Assembly: GCF_964204645.1 (NCBI RefSeq) | Contig: NC_134033.1 | Coordinates: 434,001 to 498,000 of the forward strand | Source of the DNA: Tubulanus polymorphus | Taxonomy: Eukaryota > Nemertea > Palaeonemertea > Tubulaniformes > Tubulanidae | Direction: 5' to 3' | DNA: 64,000 bases | Part shown: in pieces, positions 44,901 to 57,700 of the stretch | How positions within the stretch are numbered: position 1 is the first letter of the stretch | Layout: every line of letters starts with the position of its first letter | Made by a program: the position numbers and the translations under genes | The notes under the pieces: model-generated | Seen by the model: only the letters and a program-made list of their open reading frames with translations | Database searches by the model: none | Told to the model about the DNA's origin: nothing

Positions 44901-47900
44901 CTCCGGTCTATACCGGGATATGTGTGCTCTTTTATAGGATACTAGAATAGCCGGATACATGTTCTTAAAGGATAGCAGAATACCAGCTCTAAACTGGATA
45001 CCAGCCATACCAGGATATGGGCTCTTTCCGAGCGTGTTGACAGTTCTGACAGGACACCAGCCACTCACCGGAGCCTGTTGACAGTTCTGACAGGATGCCA
45101 GCCACTCACCGGAGTGTGTGGACAGTTTGACAGGATACCAGCCGCTCACCTAAGTCTGTTGACAGTTCTGACAGGATACCAGCCACTCACCGGAGCCTGT
45201 TGACAGTTCTGACAGGACACCAGCCACTCACCAGAGCCTGTTGACAGTTCTGACAGGATACCAGCCACTCACCGGAGCCTGTTGACTGATATGAAGGAGT
45301 ATAGAGGACAGCTGTTTATGTCAGCCCGGTCAATGGAAATCTTTAAGTGTGATTTATGGATAAACACTAAATCTATAGATTTCAAATCAATGCATTGTTG
45401 TCGGCCGGATATTTGAAAGCGGTATTGTCATGGTAACGGTTTCAGTAAGATACTGAAGATGATTCTGATATCATCATCCTCATCGTCAGTCCATCTGCTG
45501 CCCGCGTCTGTTCAACCATTCAGAGATGATGTCAAATACAAGAAGTTTTGTGTTTATGGTAGGCATCGAGAGAGGCAAGAACCACTTCAAACCCCTCCCT
45601 TCATGAAGGATCCATTGTGACTAACTCGCCAAGAGTTTTCTGGTGTCCTCATTGATACTAGAATTGGGGGAGTTAGGTTTTGGACCCCTTTTACACAACG
45701 CATAGAGAGCATAACATCGTATCTTAAAACATTAATCACACCTAATAAACACCTATTTTTATTCAAAGGAATAATTGTTGAATTGAGAGTTATGAATTCT
45801 ATTTATACAGAGTCAAGAATACTTGTGCTGTGCTGGTGCCGGTATGTGCTGTTTACACCTATTTTAGGACCGATCTTAAAAACCAGTTTTTCAAGTTTTA
45901 AGAGTTTTTCAGCCCTTGATGTTTAAACCTGTTTTCTGAGTATATATTTATCGGCAGAGTTTGGTGTCGTCTCGCGGGCTGTTATTATTATAGCATTCTT
46001 ACATATATGATAGAATATTATGATTTATGTAGTTTTTACATCGAAAATATACCAGTGATAACTCGCGAGACCTGCAGGATTTAAGATTGGATTTGAGATA
46101 TTTCGGATTTATTTGCATCTGATCTGAAAATGGCTCAAAGACAGTATAAAATACATGGTGATTTTGATATCAACAGAATTGTAGGTAATGTAAAAAATCT
46201 GCACATACCAAGATTAGGGTGGTACCACTATCAGGGTGGTGCCGCAATCAGGGTGGTGCCGCAATCAGGCTGGTACCACAATCAGGGTCGTACCACAATC
46301 AGGGTCGTACCACAATCAGGGTCGTACCACTATCAGGGTGGTGCCACAATCAGAGTAGTACCATGATGAGGGTCTTACCCGGATTAGGATGATGGTCAAG
46401 GTCGTACCAGAATTAGGATGGTACCAGGTTTTACCAGGTGGTACTGCACTCCACTTACCTGGTACTGTGTAGTGAGATTACTGCTGAAAATACCATCAGT
46501 ATTTGTCTCTTCAAATATATGATCTTAACTTTAAAAATCTGAACATGATTTCAATTGTTACCAGTAGTAAATAAACCTTGAATACCGGACCAGCAGTAGT
46601 TGAGAATGCAGAGTTAACGTTGCTTGACAGAGACTTTGACCGTTATGGGGGCTATATTTTCGTTTGTATGGGTTTAACAGTTGTGGAGATCAGATTGATA
46701 TTGTGAGAGTGAGAGATAGAGAGAGACCAGCTGTTATTATTGATATACAATGTATTCAACTATGACCCATCTATAAAATAGAAAAAGACATTCATATTTT
46801 TGCAGCTGATGGTAATTTGTTAATTGATTCAATATAGACGTGTCGCAATATTTTAGCTAATTCCTGGATTACAGATAATTACAGTCTCCAAACAGTTTCT
46901 GCGGTTAGAATTAAATTCATCATGAAATGAAAATAAACTAATTCTGACTAACCGAATCTCATTACTACATGTACTCCCAAAAATATCAAAACACTCCTAG
47001 AAATTTCAAATAACTTTTAGAAAATATAAAAATACTCCTAAAATATTAAGTTACTCCTGACATATCAAAATACTCGTAAGAGAGTATCAAAATACTTTTA
47101 AAAATATTAAAATACTTCTCATAAATTCGAATGATTTCTAGCTCATTTTCAATTTAACATCTATTTTCGGTGTCAAATTACTAGAATTAGAATTATAAGG
47201 TGTTGCGGTTCCTCTCAGTTAAACTGTGATATAATCTATTTGTAGCTGATGTTGGTGCGGCAGGACACGGAGATCTGAAAGTTGAAATAACCCGTAACGG
47301 TTCCCCGGTTCCAGCGTCGGTAACACGTGATACAAACGGTGTTTATAAAGTAAGCTTCACGCCGAACGGACCCGGACAATATCTGATCAGAGTCTTCTTC
47401 AATGATACTGAAGTGAAAGGTAAGAGATATTGCAGTATTCAAGGGGTCCTCGGGCATTGTGGTACCCTTGGGTGCCGTAATACCCTCGGGCGTTGTGGTA
47501 CCCTTGGGTGCCGTAATACCCTCGGGTGTTGTGGTACCCTTGGGTGCCAAAAAACCCTCGGGCATTGTGGTACCCTTGGCGCTGTGGTACCCTTGGGGGT
47601 TGTGGTACCCTTGGGTGCCATAATACCCTCGGGCATTGTGATACCCTTGGGTACCATGATACCCTTGGGCGTCATGGTACCCTAAGGCATCATGGTACCC
47701 TCGGGCGTTGTGGTACCCTCGGGCGTTGTGGTACTGTGTTACAAGTTGATATTTCTATGTGTAGGATCACCGTTTTATTTGAATGTTGCCGATGCTACTG
47801 CCGTTACCGTACAAGGTCAAGGTCTACAGACGGCGTCTCGAAGTGGAGTGGCTTCGTTCGTTATTCAAGCTCCGGGAATCAATAAAGACGATATTAAAGT

Positions 47901-50900
47901 CCTCATTAAAGGTAAATCGGATAATCCTCTTAATCCGGATTAATTCCATCGTCATTAATCTGATAATCATGCGGATTAACTGATAAATTTGCAGCCCCGA
48001 ATGGTCAACAATTAGCGGCGAGGGTGATCAGTATCGGAAACGGAGATCATAGAATTGAATATTCACCGATTGGAGTCGGTAAGATATAAAAACACGACCC
48101 GCGGGACCGGTTCCATAGTCATGACTTAGACTTAACACTAGTCTAAGACCATCTAAGTTCTATAGACAATCTAACAAATAAGACTAGTCTTAACATTAAA
48201 GACCACTTTTGGACTTAAGTCACGACTGTGCAACTGGCCCCAGCACCCGGTCTACTGGTCCCATTTATAAAGTTCTGGGACTGGAGCCCAGTACCGGATT
48301 CTCTGGAGCCAGTACCGGATTCTCTGGAGCCAGTACCGGATTCTCTGGAGCCAGTACCGGATTCTCTGGAGCCAGTACCGGATTCTCTGGAGCCATTACG
48401 GGATTCTCTGGAGCCAGTACCGGATTCTCTGGAGCCCAGTACCGGATTCTCTGGAGCCCAGTACCGGATTCTCTGGAGCCCAGTACCGGATTCTCTGGAG
48501 CCAGTACCGGATTCTCTGGAGCCAGTACCGGATTCTCTGGAGCCCAGTACCGGATTCTCTGGAGCCCAGTACCGGATTCTCTGGAGCCCAGTACCGGATT
48601 CTCTGGAGCCCAGTACCGGATTCTCTGGATCCAGATATACAGTTGTTAATATTAAACTATATTCTATACGAACAGGATGTTATATAATGGAGATCTACGT
48701 AGCTGGAACTGCCGTCCCCGGAAGTCCTTACGCCGTAGACGTATATGATAGTAATGCAGCTCGATTGGTCAATAAAAATAAAAAAGAAGGCATGGTCGGA
48801 GAGATGGCCAGTTTTGAAAGTAAGTTCTGGCAGAGTTACGGGGAAAGGGTCGCGGAGATTGTGGAGGGAGAAGGAGTGTCTATATTCTCTGTGTTTCTAT
48901 AGTTGATTGTACAGACGCTGGTCGAGCTGTTTTAGAAGTAACCGTACAAAGTCCGTCCGGTCGCGACGTCCCGTGTAACGTCTCACAGAACGGCGATCGA
49001 TACAATCTGACGTACGTTCCACAGGAATCGGGCGATTATAAAATATACGCTAAATACGGAGGAGAAGAAATAGGAGGTTAGTTCAGTGTTAGTTTACTCA
49101 AGTGTTAGTTTACTCAAGTGTTAGTTTACTCAAGTGTTAGTAAAAACCAGGGCCCAGTTGCACAGTCGTGACTTAGGTCCAAAAGTGGTCTTAAATCTTA
49201 AGACTGATCTTAAGTTGTTAGATTGGCTATAGAATTAAGTTTGTCTTAAACTGGTCTTAAGTCTAAGCCATGACTATGCAACTGGCTCCAGTTTCATTAA
49301 AACATTTAAATCTATTTAAGAGAAATGAAGTGCCAGGTTCAAGTAAGAACTGTTCTATAGCACCAACACTTTTATTACTCATTTGTTTCAATTGTTTTTG
49401 TATGTTTTTATTTGTTTTATGTTAAATGTTTATTTCGTGTTGTTTTAAGGTTTTCCTATCACTCAACACTTTATAATTGCGGCCCCGATACCCGTGCCGG
49501 TGCCCGTCCAAACGGTTCAAAGAATTGAAACGGTTCAGGTCCCTGTCCAAAGAATTGAAACTGTTCAGGTCCCGACCCAACGAGTTGAAAGAATTGAAAC
49601 TGTTCAGGTCCCGACCCAACGAGTTGAAAGAATTGAAACGGTTCAGGTCCCGACCCAACGAGTTGAAAGAATTGAAACGGTTCAGGTCCCGACCCAACGA
49701 GTTGAAAGAATTGAAACGGTTCAGGTCCCGAGCCAAAGACTTGAAACAGTTCAAACAGTTGTACGAAATGTTGAAGGTGAGATGATGAACTCTGACGTTT
49801 GCGATGAAACTAATATAGATTTAACCGATGAATAAGACTCACATAACTCTGTTGAGTTAAAGTAAAAAAAGCGCTGATTTTTACTTCAGAATCAGCACTA
49901 AGACAGGGTTACAGTCAGGCGTATGATCAGGGCTACGATCGAGGCTATGATCAAGTTGATTTTGAGGTGTTAGTTCGACAAGGTCAGTCTATAGATAATA
50001 TAGATATATACGCGCGCACAGTACTAACTGAAATACAATATAATGGACAATATACCATAAACATCTCGCACAATAGAGATTATATATATTCTATTAACCA
50101 TTTCATCGCAGTTACTCGTGGATAAGCAACATCCATGAATTAAATCTATTCAAAAACAAATCGCACGCTCGTTCAAAATGGCCGCGACTATAACTTCTAA
50201 CGTACCGGGATATTTTCTAGTTGAGTGTCAGAGTGATAATTAATCCCGCTTTCTAATAACGCCTTGTATTACTACAAATTAATGCTTCATTACGTAATAA
50301 TATATATATAGTAGATATCAATATATATATGAATTACTAGAATGATATAAATATGTATGAAGTATAAGCTTTGATATACCTCCTTACGTAGGCACTGATA
50401 ATATACAGACTAGGTACCGCCTGATAAATCATTTGTGTTTCACGTTTTGATGGCAGAACAAACTGATGTTTCATTTTCTAACAGGAATTCAGTTAGAATT
50501 CAACCCTGGGACCGAGAGCACTGACCGAGACGTTGCTACTATTAATACTAGGAGTTCTTTATCTTATTTCAGCTCAAGACATGAAAACTAAGATTTATTT
50601 TGATGACTATGGATATCTACTATGTCTCCTTGTCTAATCACTGTCTAATCAACCTGTCTAATCAACCTGTCTAATCAATCTGTCTAATTAAAGGTTCACC
50701 ACTGATACAGACAGCTAGTAAGCTGCCAGTTGCTGCTGATATTATAAAACCAGTCAATTCTAAACTTGTTCAACAAGGTTTGTTTATTTTATGTCACTGC
50801 TTCAGGTTCAGGAACTATCTGGTGTTGGCGGGTGTCTGATAGGAGGGAAACCGGTCTCAGGGCGGAGGGTGTCCAGTCTCAGGGAGGAGGGTGTCCTGTC

Positions 50901-51721
50901 TCAGGTCTGTGAGATGAGGAGGGTGTCCGGTCTCAGGGAGGAGGGTGTCCAGTCTCAGGGAGGAGGTTGTCTCAGCTCTGCGAGATGAGGAGGGTGTCCT
51001 GTCTCAGGTCTGTGAGATGAGGAGGGTGTCCGGTCTCAGGGAGGAGGGTGTCCAGTCTCAGGGCGGAGGGTGTCCAGTCTCAGGGAGGAGGTTGTCTCAG
51101 CTCTGCGAGATGAGGAGGGTGTCCGGTCTCAGGGAGGAGGGTATCCAGTCTCAGATAGGAGGGAAACCGGTCTCAGGGAGGAGGGTGTCCTGTCTCAGGG
51201 AGGAGGGTGTCCTGTCTCAGGGAGGAGGTTGTCCGGTGTTGGTTCATCCAGGTCCCGTTCCTGAAGGTGTTGGTTTCTCGCTGGTTTCAGTCTAAGTTTA
51301 GTTTCTATATTTAGATCAGGTATGTGTGTAATAATGCATGTTTATAGTTTCAGTAATTGGTAACCCGGTCCCTCGTATGAGACGTAGATCTTCAGCTTCT
51401 ATCCTTACCTCAGGTTCATTTACTCTACATTCATAGCGATGATCACGATCAGTTTGGTGATCACGCTCAGTTTCAGTGATCACGCTCAGATTTGGTGTGA
51501 TCACGCTCAGATTCGGCGTGATCACGCTCAGATTCGGCGTGATCACGCTCAGATTCGGCGTGATCACGCTCAGATTCGGCGTGATCACGCTCAGATTCGG
51601 TGTGATCACGCTCAGTTTTTATGAGGTTAAGGTTTTACTTGATCCGCTGGGAATCTTTTTCTGCTTTTTGCTTTCGTTTTATAATTTGTGCTTGCGGCTT
51701 ATTTTCATTTTCAGAAATGCA

Positions 51722-51768
<47 letters not shown>

Positions 51769-54700
51769 GAAAGATGTCAATTAATGGTGTTGAATTACCA
51801 GTAGGTTTACCCCATTACACAACAGGTATACACACATCCATACACACACAAACTACTGGGGTCACTAGTTCTGGGCCAATCCTTGCTTGATACATCAGTG
51901 ATGTACCCATAGCTGGGTACTGCGGTAACTGGGTACTGCGGTAACTGAATACTGCGGTAACTGGGTACATCAACACTTTAGAATACATATAATAAATAAA
52001 ACAATCTTTCGGAATGAACAATGAACCTCTATTTCCACCACTGTTTGGAGGATGAAATTGATTCTGATTTATTCAACCTTTTTAAACTATGAATGATTTT
52101 TATCAGGAATTCTTGAGGCTGACGACGTTTTGAAAGGAGAATGGATTTTATCATCGAGCCCGGTACAGTCAGGTGCGTCTACACACAACACCTACAGGTG
52201 GCGCCACTAAAACACAAACCTTCGATTGCTAAATTTCTCGGGTAGCAGTGAACTCTGCAGCGGTGGCACCATCTATATATTCAACAGGGAACTATGTGAT
52301 CAATACTTGTCTCACACGTCTGTCCTTACAGCATGGATCTCATCGCTATAAACACAAACTACTACAAACAACATGTCAAATCTTCCCCTATTAACACAAA
52401 CACTGACAGAGATCATTCCTTCTACTTCACTAAACAAACCTGATAATCCCTCTCTCCCGCCCCCCTCCCCCTATCTATCAGTTACTAATGGAAGAAAATG
52501 TTTTCTGAATTGTGTTCTCTAAATGTTGTATTGTATATGATCAGAGTTTCTCTTTATTTTTACAGGTTTCGATTGAGAATTAATTTCACTCACGTATTTT
52601 TACTCCCTATCATTACAAATATCTGTGTTAAATCTGCCGATTAGTTTAGATTTGACACGATGCACTGCAACTTAATGAAATATTCATTCATTGTTTATGA
52701 AATTTAGAACAACCAGCAACAACAAAAGTGATAGAAACAGAAACAATTGAGGCTGTCGTGGAGGAGGAGAAAGGTTTGTTTCATCATCATAACTGACCGC
52801 TGCTGTTGGCTACTGACCAGTGCCCTTGACCAACTGACCACTATGATATAAATCGAAACACGATCAATTAATATCCATAATCCATAACTACAAGACCAAC
52901 TAATGCCTGAACTCTTACGAGACCAAGTGACCAGTGCTCTAACCATAGCAACAAGACTGACCACTGCTCTAACCATAGCAACAAGACTGACCAGTGCTCT
53001 AAACTTAGCAACAAGACTGACCAGTGCTCTAACCATAGCAACAAGACCAAGCGAGCAGTGCTCTAACCATAGCAACAAGACTGACCAGTGCTCTAACCAT
53101 AGCAACAAGACCAAGCGAGCAGTGCTCTAACCATAGCAACAAGACTGACCAGTGCTCTAACCATAGCAACAAGACCAAGCGAGCAGTGCTCTAACCATAG
53201 CAACAAGACTGACCAGTGCTCTAACCATAGCAACAAGACCAAGCGAGCAGTGCTCTAACCATAACAACAAGACTGACCGTGCTCTAACCATAGCAACAAG
53301 ACCAAGCGAGCAGTGCTCTAACCATAGCAACAAGACTGACCAGTGCTCTAACCATAGCAAAAAGACCAAGCGAGCAGTGCTCTAACCATAACAACAAGAC
53401 TGACCGTGCTCTAACCATAACAACAAGATGAAGTGACCCATGCTCTAACCATAGCAACAAAACCATTTGTTGACCAACTGACTAGTTTCCTAATCATCAA
53501 GTCTGATTTGCATAATTGATAAAACAGCTACCCCTGGTAATCACACACTGTAACTTTATTGACTCTTAAAAACGGCCTGATTTCAGGTGGTAACCTGGTA
53601 ACCCCTTTCAGCTGTTTGTTACTTACTAATATTTATAACTGCTTGGTGTATTTTTCCTTACAGTTCATTGATAAAAAGCAGCTGCATTTTAATATTTTAG
53701 CCTCAAAAATTATTCTTTTTTTCTTGATGTTGAAATTGATGCTGTACGTTTTATTGCTTTTTTCTTCCAAATGAAATTTAGTTTATTTTAGTTAAATATA
53801 ATTGAATAAGTAAAAAGTGAGCTGAAAATTAATTAACATGACTTTAATTCAATGATATTTATTTCAGTGAAATAATTTCTAATTTTTATTTCTGAAACAG
53901 GATCACCGATAACTCAAAGGATTGACGACGGTGTAGACTATATCACGGTCACCGGAGACGGACTGATTCGGGCCGAGGAAGATAAACCCGCGTTTTTTAG
54001 AGTCGACACAAACGGACGAAAAGGAGAACTATTCGTACAGGTCGACGGTAAGAGATGGCCGCCTTTATACGATCACCCTATGACATCATCAAACTAGTCA
54101 ATTCATCCTTAGACCTATCCAGAAAAGATGTCCACCTTCATAGAATCACCCTATGACATCATCAAACTAGTCAATTCATCCTTAGACCCATCCAGAAAAA
54201 ATGTCCGCCTTCATAGAGTCACCCTATGACATCATCAAACTAGTCAATTCATCCTTAGACCTATCCAGAAAAGATGTCCGCCTTCATAGAGTCACCCTAT
54301 GACATCATCAAATTACAACTACAATATCTTAGCTTTCGAGCTGGTTATTGTAAATGAATTAGGTTATATAATTCTTGCATTTTCTTTGATGATGATGTCA
54401 TAGGGAGATTAACGTAGTCAGCCATTTGTAAATAGTCAGAATCGTTCAGTGTTTTTGGTCGGCAAAAAAACTATTCTCAATTTCGTATTATTTTTATGTA
54501 AATTTGAATCAGGAAGAAAAGGTATGAAAAACAAAAAACATAATCAGGAAAAATGAATGATTTTCCTCACGTTTTCTATTTATGTCTGCACTCAATAATT
54601 AAATAGATTATTTTGCTGTGAACTATATGAATAATTCAAGAAATACACCGGTGATTGACTCCGGGAGTCATTGACTCCGATAGTCAATTCAATAAGCATG

Positions 54701-57700
54701 CCGTACACTCTTTTCAATTAGTCGAATTATATTCATTTACAGAAATTTTCTATAATTTTTCCAGGCAAATTCGTGACCACACATAAAATCAGTAAAATCA
54801 TCTTTAATTCAGAAATAATCGCTTGCACAAATTTCGCTACTTTTTGAACAATTCCGGATGTGATTCTTTCATTTTTTGTTGATTTGAGGAAAAGAAGCTC
54901 CGATCTCGCTGCTTGAGTTTGGCTCGTTCTCGTTTTGTTTCTTACGGGTGGATTAAGAAAATCTTGTCTAAGAATATCTGAAATCGTTTTTATAAATTTC
55001 TGGTTTCGATTTCAGGGCCGAATTCGATCGCTAAATGTAATATCGAACCGGAAGGAGAAGGTGTTTACGGAGTGACCTATATACCTGTAGAGGTCGGAAT
55101 GTACGATATCACTATCAGATGGAACGGAAAAGATATACCAGGTATAGAAACTAGGATGTGGAGCCAGGCAAAATAAGTGAACAGTTTGAAATTTGTCAGA
55201 TATTACCATGATTTATCAATCAGCAAGCAGTCTGGCTGGCTGAGGGGGGCAGGCTCTAGGCTGTGAGGGGTGCAGGCTACAGGCTGTGAGGGGATGCCAG
55301 ACTATAGTTGTAATGTATTGTGTATATATTAACAGGAACACCGTTTCATCCAGCTGTTGTTGACGTGCGTAAAGTTCAAGCAGTCGGAGGCTGGAATCAC
55401 ATCATAGACGCGAACGATCAAATTCATCTGAGAGTTAACGACGAGAAAATCATTCCACTCGATACGTCGAACGCCGGTCCAGGTAACTATAGCTACCGTT
55501 ACAATAATTGAACCTGTTAGATACGAGTTGAGATGTCAGACAGGTGTTTAATGATTTGCGTTTGAATTGTAGGTAGATTACGCGCGGAAGTTGCCGGACC
55601 GACCGGCACTTTACCTGTAACTATAGACGATAAATACAATGGCATGCATCATATTAGATTCGTACCCGTAGCTGAAGGTTTGTGATTTAATACATCGCAT
55701 CAACGACTAACAGGCTTTAGAGGCTGGTTCCATAGTTGAGAGGCTGGTTGCATAGTCGAGGAGGTTTAGATCTAACACCTGTCTAAAGACCATCTTGGTT
55801 CTACAACCATTCTATCAACTTAAGACCAGTCTAAACTCATTTTGGTTCTATAACCAATCTAACAACTTAAGACCAGTCTAAACTCATTTCGGTTCTATAA
55901 AAAATCTAACAACTCAAGACCAGTCTAAGCTCATTTTAGTTCTATAGCCAACCTAACAACTTGTGACCAGTCTAAACTCATTTCGGTTCTATAAATAATC
56001 TAACAACTTAAGACCAGTCTAAGCTCATTTTGGTTCTATAGCCAACCTAACAACTTGTGACCAGTCTAAACTCATTTCGGTTCTATAAACAATCTAACAA
56101 CTCAAGACCAGTCTAAGCTCATTTTGGTTCTATAACCAATCTAACAACTCAAGACCAGTCTAAACTCATTTTGGTTCTATAAACAATCTAGCAACTTAAG
56201 ACAAGTCTAAGCTCATTTTGGTTCTATAACCAATCTAACAACATGAGACTAGTCCTAAGATTAAAGTCCACTAAATGGCTCAAGTTTTGACTGTGGAACC
56301 AGCCTGCTCAGGCACAGAATTTGTTCGCTGCCCCCTTCCTGAGTTAGCTGAACAATCTCTGCTCTATCGTGTGAACTATGATTCAGTCTCATATTTCTGG
56401 AGAATTTTAATACTTTTAAAACTTAATGAAATAAATGTTGATTTCAGGAAAACACATAATCAAAATCTATTGGTCGGATATCCCGTTACCAAGGACACCG
56501 TTAACAGGGATCGCTGTCCGTCAAGAATTACCCGTCGATCATACTAAAGTCGTTTTGATTGGTCGAGGTTTGAAGGAGGCTCGAGTTAAAGAAGAGGCGG
56601 AGTTTATGATTGACGGCAGTGAGGCGGGGCCTGGTCAACCGGAGGTGAAGATGTCCGGAGTTAAAGCAGATATCGACGTTAAAACAGTTCCGATCGGTGA
56701 CGACAAATACAGATGTACTTATATTCCGGTTCTACCAGGTCAGTGGAAAAATATTATCATTTTATTGAATCGTTGAAGTCATCGAGAATGAGAAGGTCCT
56801 TATCAGTAACTAATCATAATTTTACTGAATCATTGAAGTCATTGAGAATGAGAAAGTCATCATCAGTAACTAATCATAATTTTACTGAATTGTTGAAACT
56901 GATTGTATGTATTTCAGGGGCGTATCTATTAAACATACACTGGTCCGATCGACAGGTTCGTGGATCTCCGTTTAAAGTTAACGTCAGTCCGATGAGCGAC
57001 GCCAGTAAAGTTCTCTGCGCTGGGGAAGGTTTAAAAACCGGCGTTTTGGGTAAAGACATAAAATCATTGATCGATACAAGAAGAGCTGGACCAGGTACGA
57101 AAATATAACAGCTTCCATTAATCCCCCTATGACATCATCAAATTATTTTCTGGTTATTTGATCTTTAAAAACATTCAGAAAAGATGGCTGCCTCCATTAT
57201 ACCCCCTATGACAAAATCAAATTATTTTCTAGTTATTTGATCTTTAAGATCGCCCAGAAAAGATGTCTGCCTCCATAAATCTCTCTATGAGATCATCAAA
57301 TTATTTTCTGGTTATTTGATCTTTAAAGAACATTCAGAAAAAATGTATGCCTCCATAAATCCCCCTATGACATCATCAAATTATTTTATAGTTATTTGAT
57401 CTTTAAGAACATTCAGAAAAGATGGCTGCCTCCATAAATCTCCCCAATAACTAAGTAGCTAATAAATTGATGTAATAATATTATGTAGGTGAATTGACAG
57501 CTCATTGTATGGGTCCACACGATGTTGCGTATTGTGAACTATACGATCACCGCGACGGAACGTTTACACTGAATGTAAAACCACAGGAACCGGGACGACA
57601 CGTATTAACTGTTAAATACAGCGGTGAACACGTACCAGGTACAGAGATCTTATCGTTAGATATCAGAGAATTATCAAACCTTCTAATACAGGGTGGCGCC

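Larger units (their letters stand above)
43686..47245. other. Filamin intron 10 (3.6 kb) containing alternative first exons
   Basis: Besides the two candidate first exons it holds a 41-bp tandem (45040-45295) and a 17-bp tandem (46205-46375). All its splice partners are phase 1. Confidence 0.5.

Noticed and set aside
47413-47885. Overlapping frames with LGCRNTLG and VVPLG-type repeats
   Set aside because: Read-through of the GGTACCCTTGG minisatellite filling filamin intron 11; the true exons on either side are joined in phase without it.
50572-50640. Extra filamin exon (AQDMKTKIYFDDYGYLL)
   Set aside because: A plausible acceptor and a phase-1 entry exist, but no donor precedes the in-frame TAA; it could be an alternative 3' terminal exon at best.
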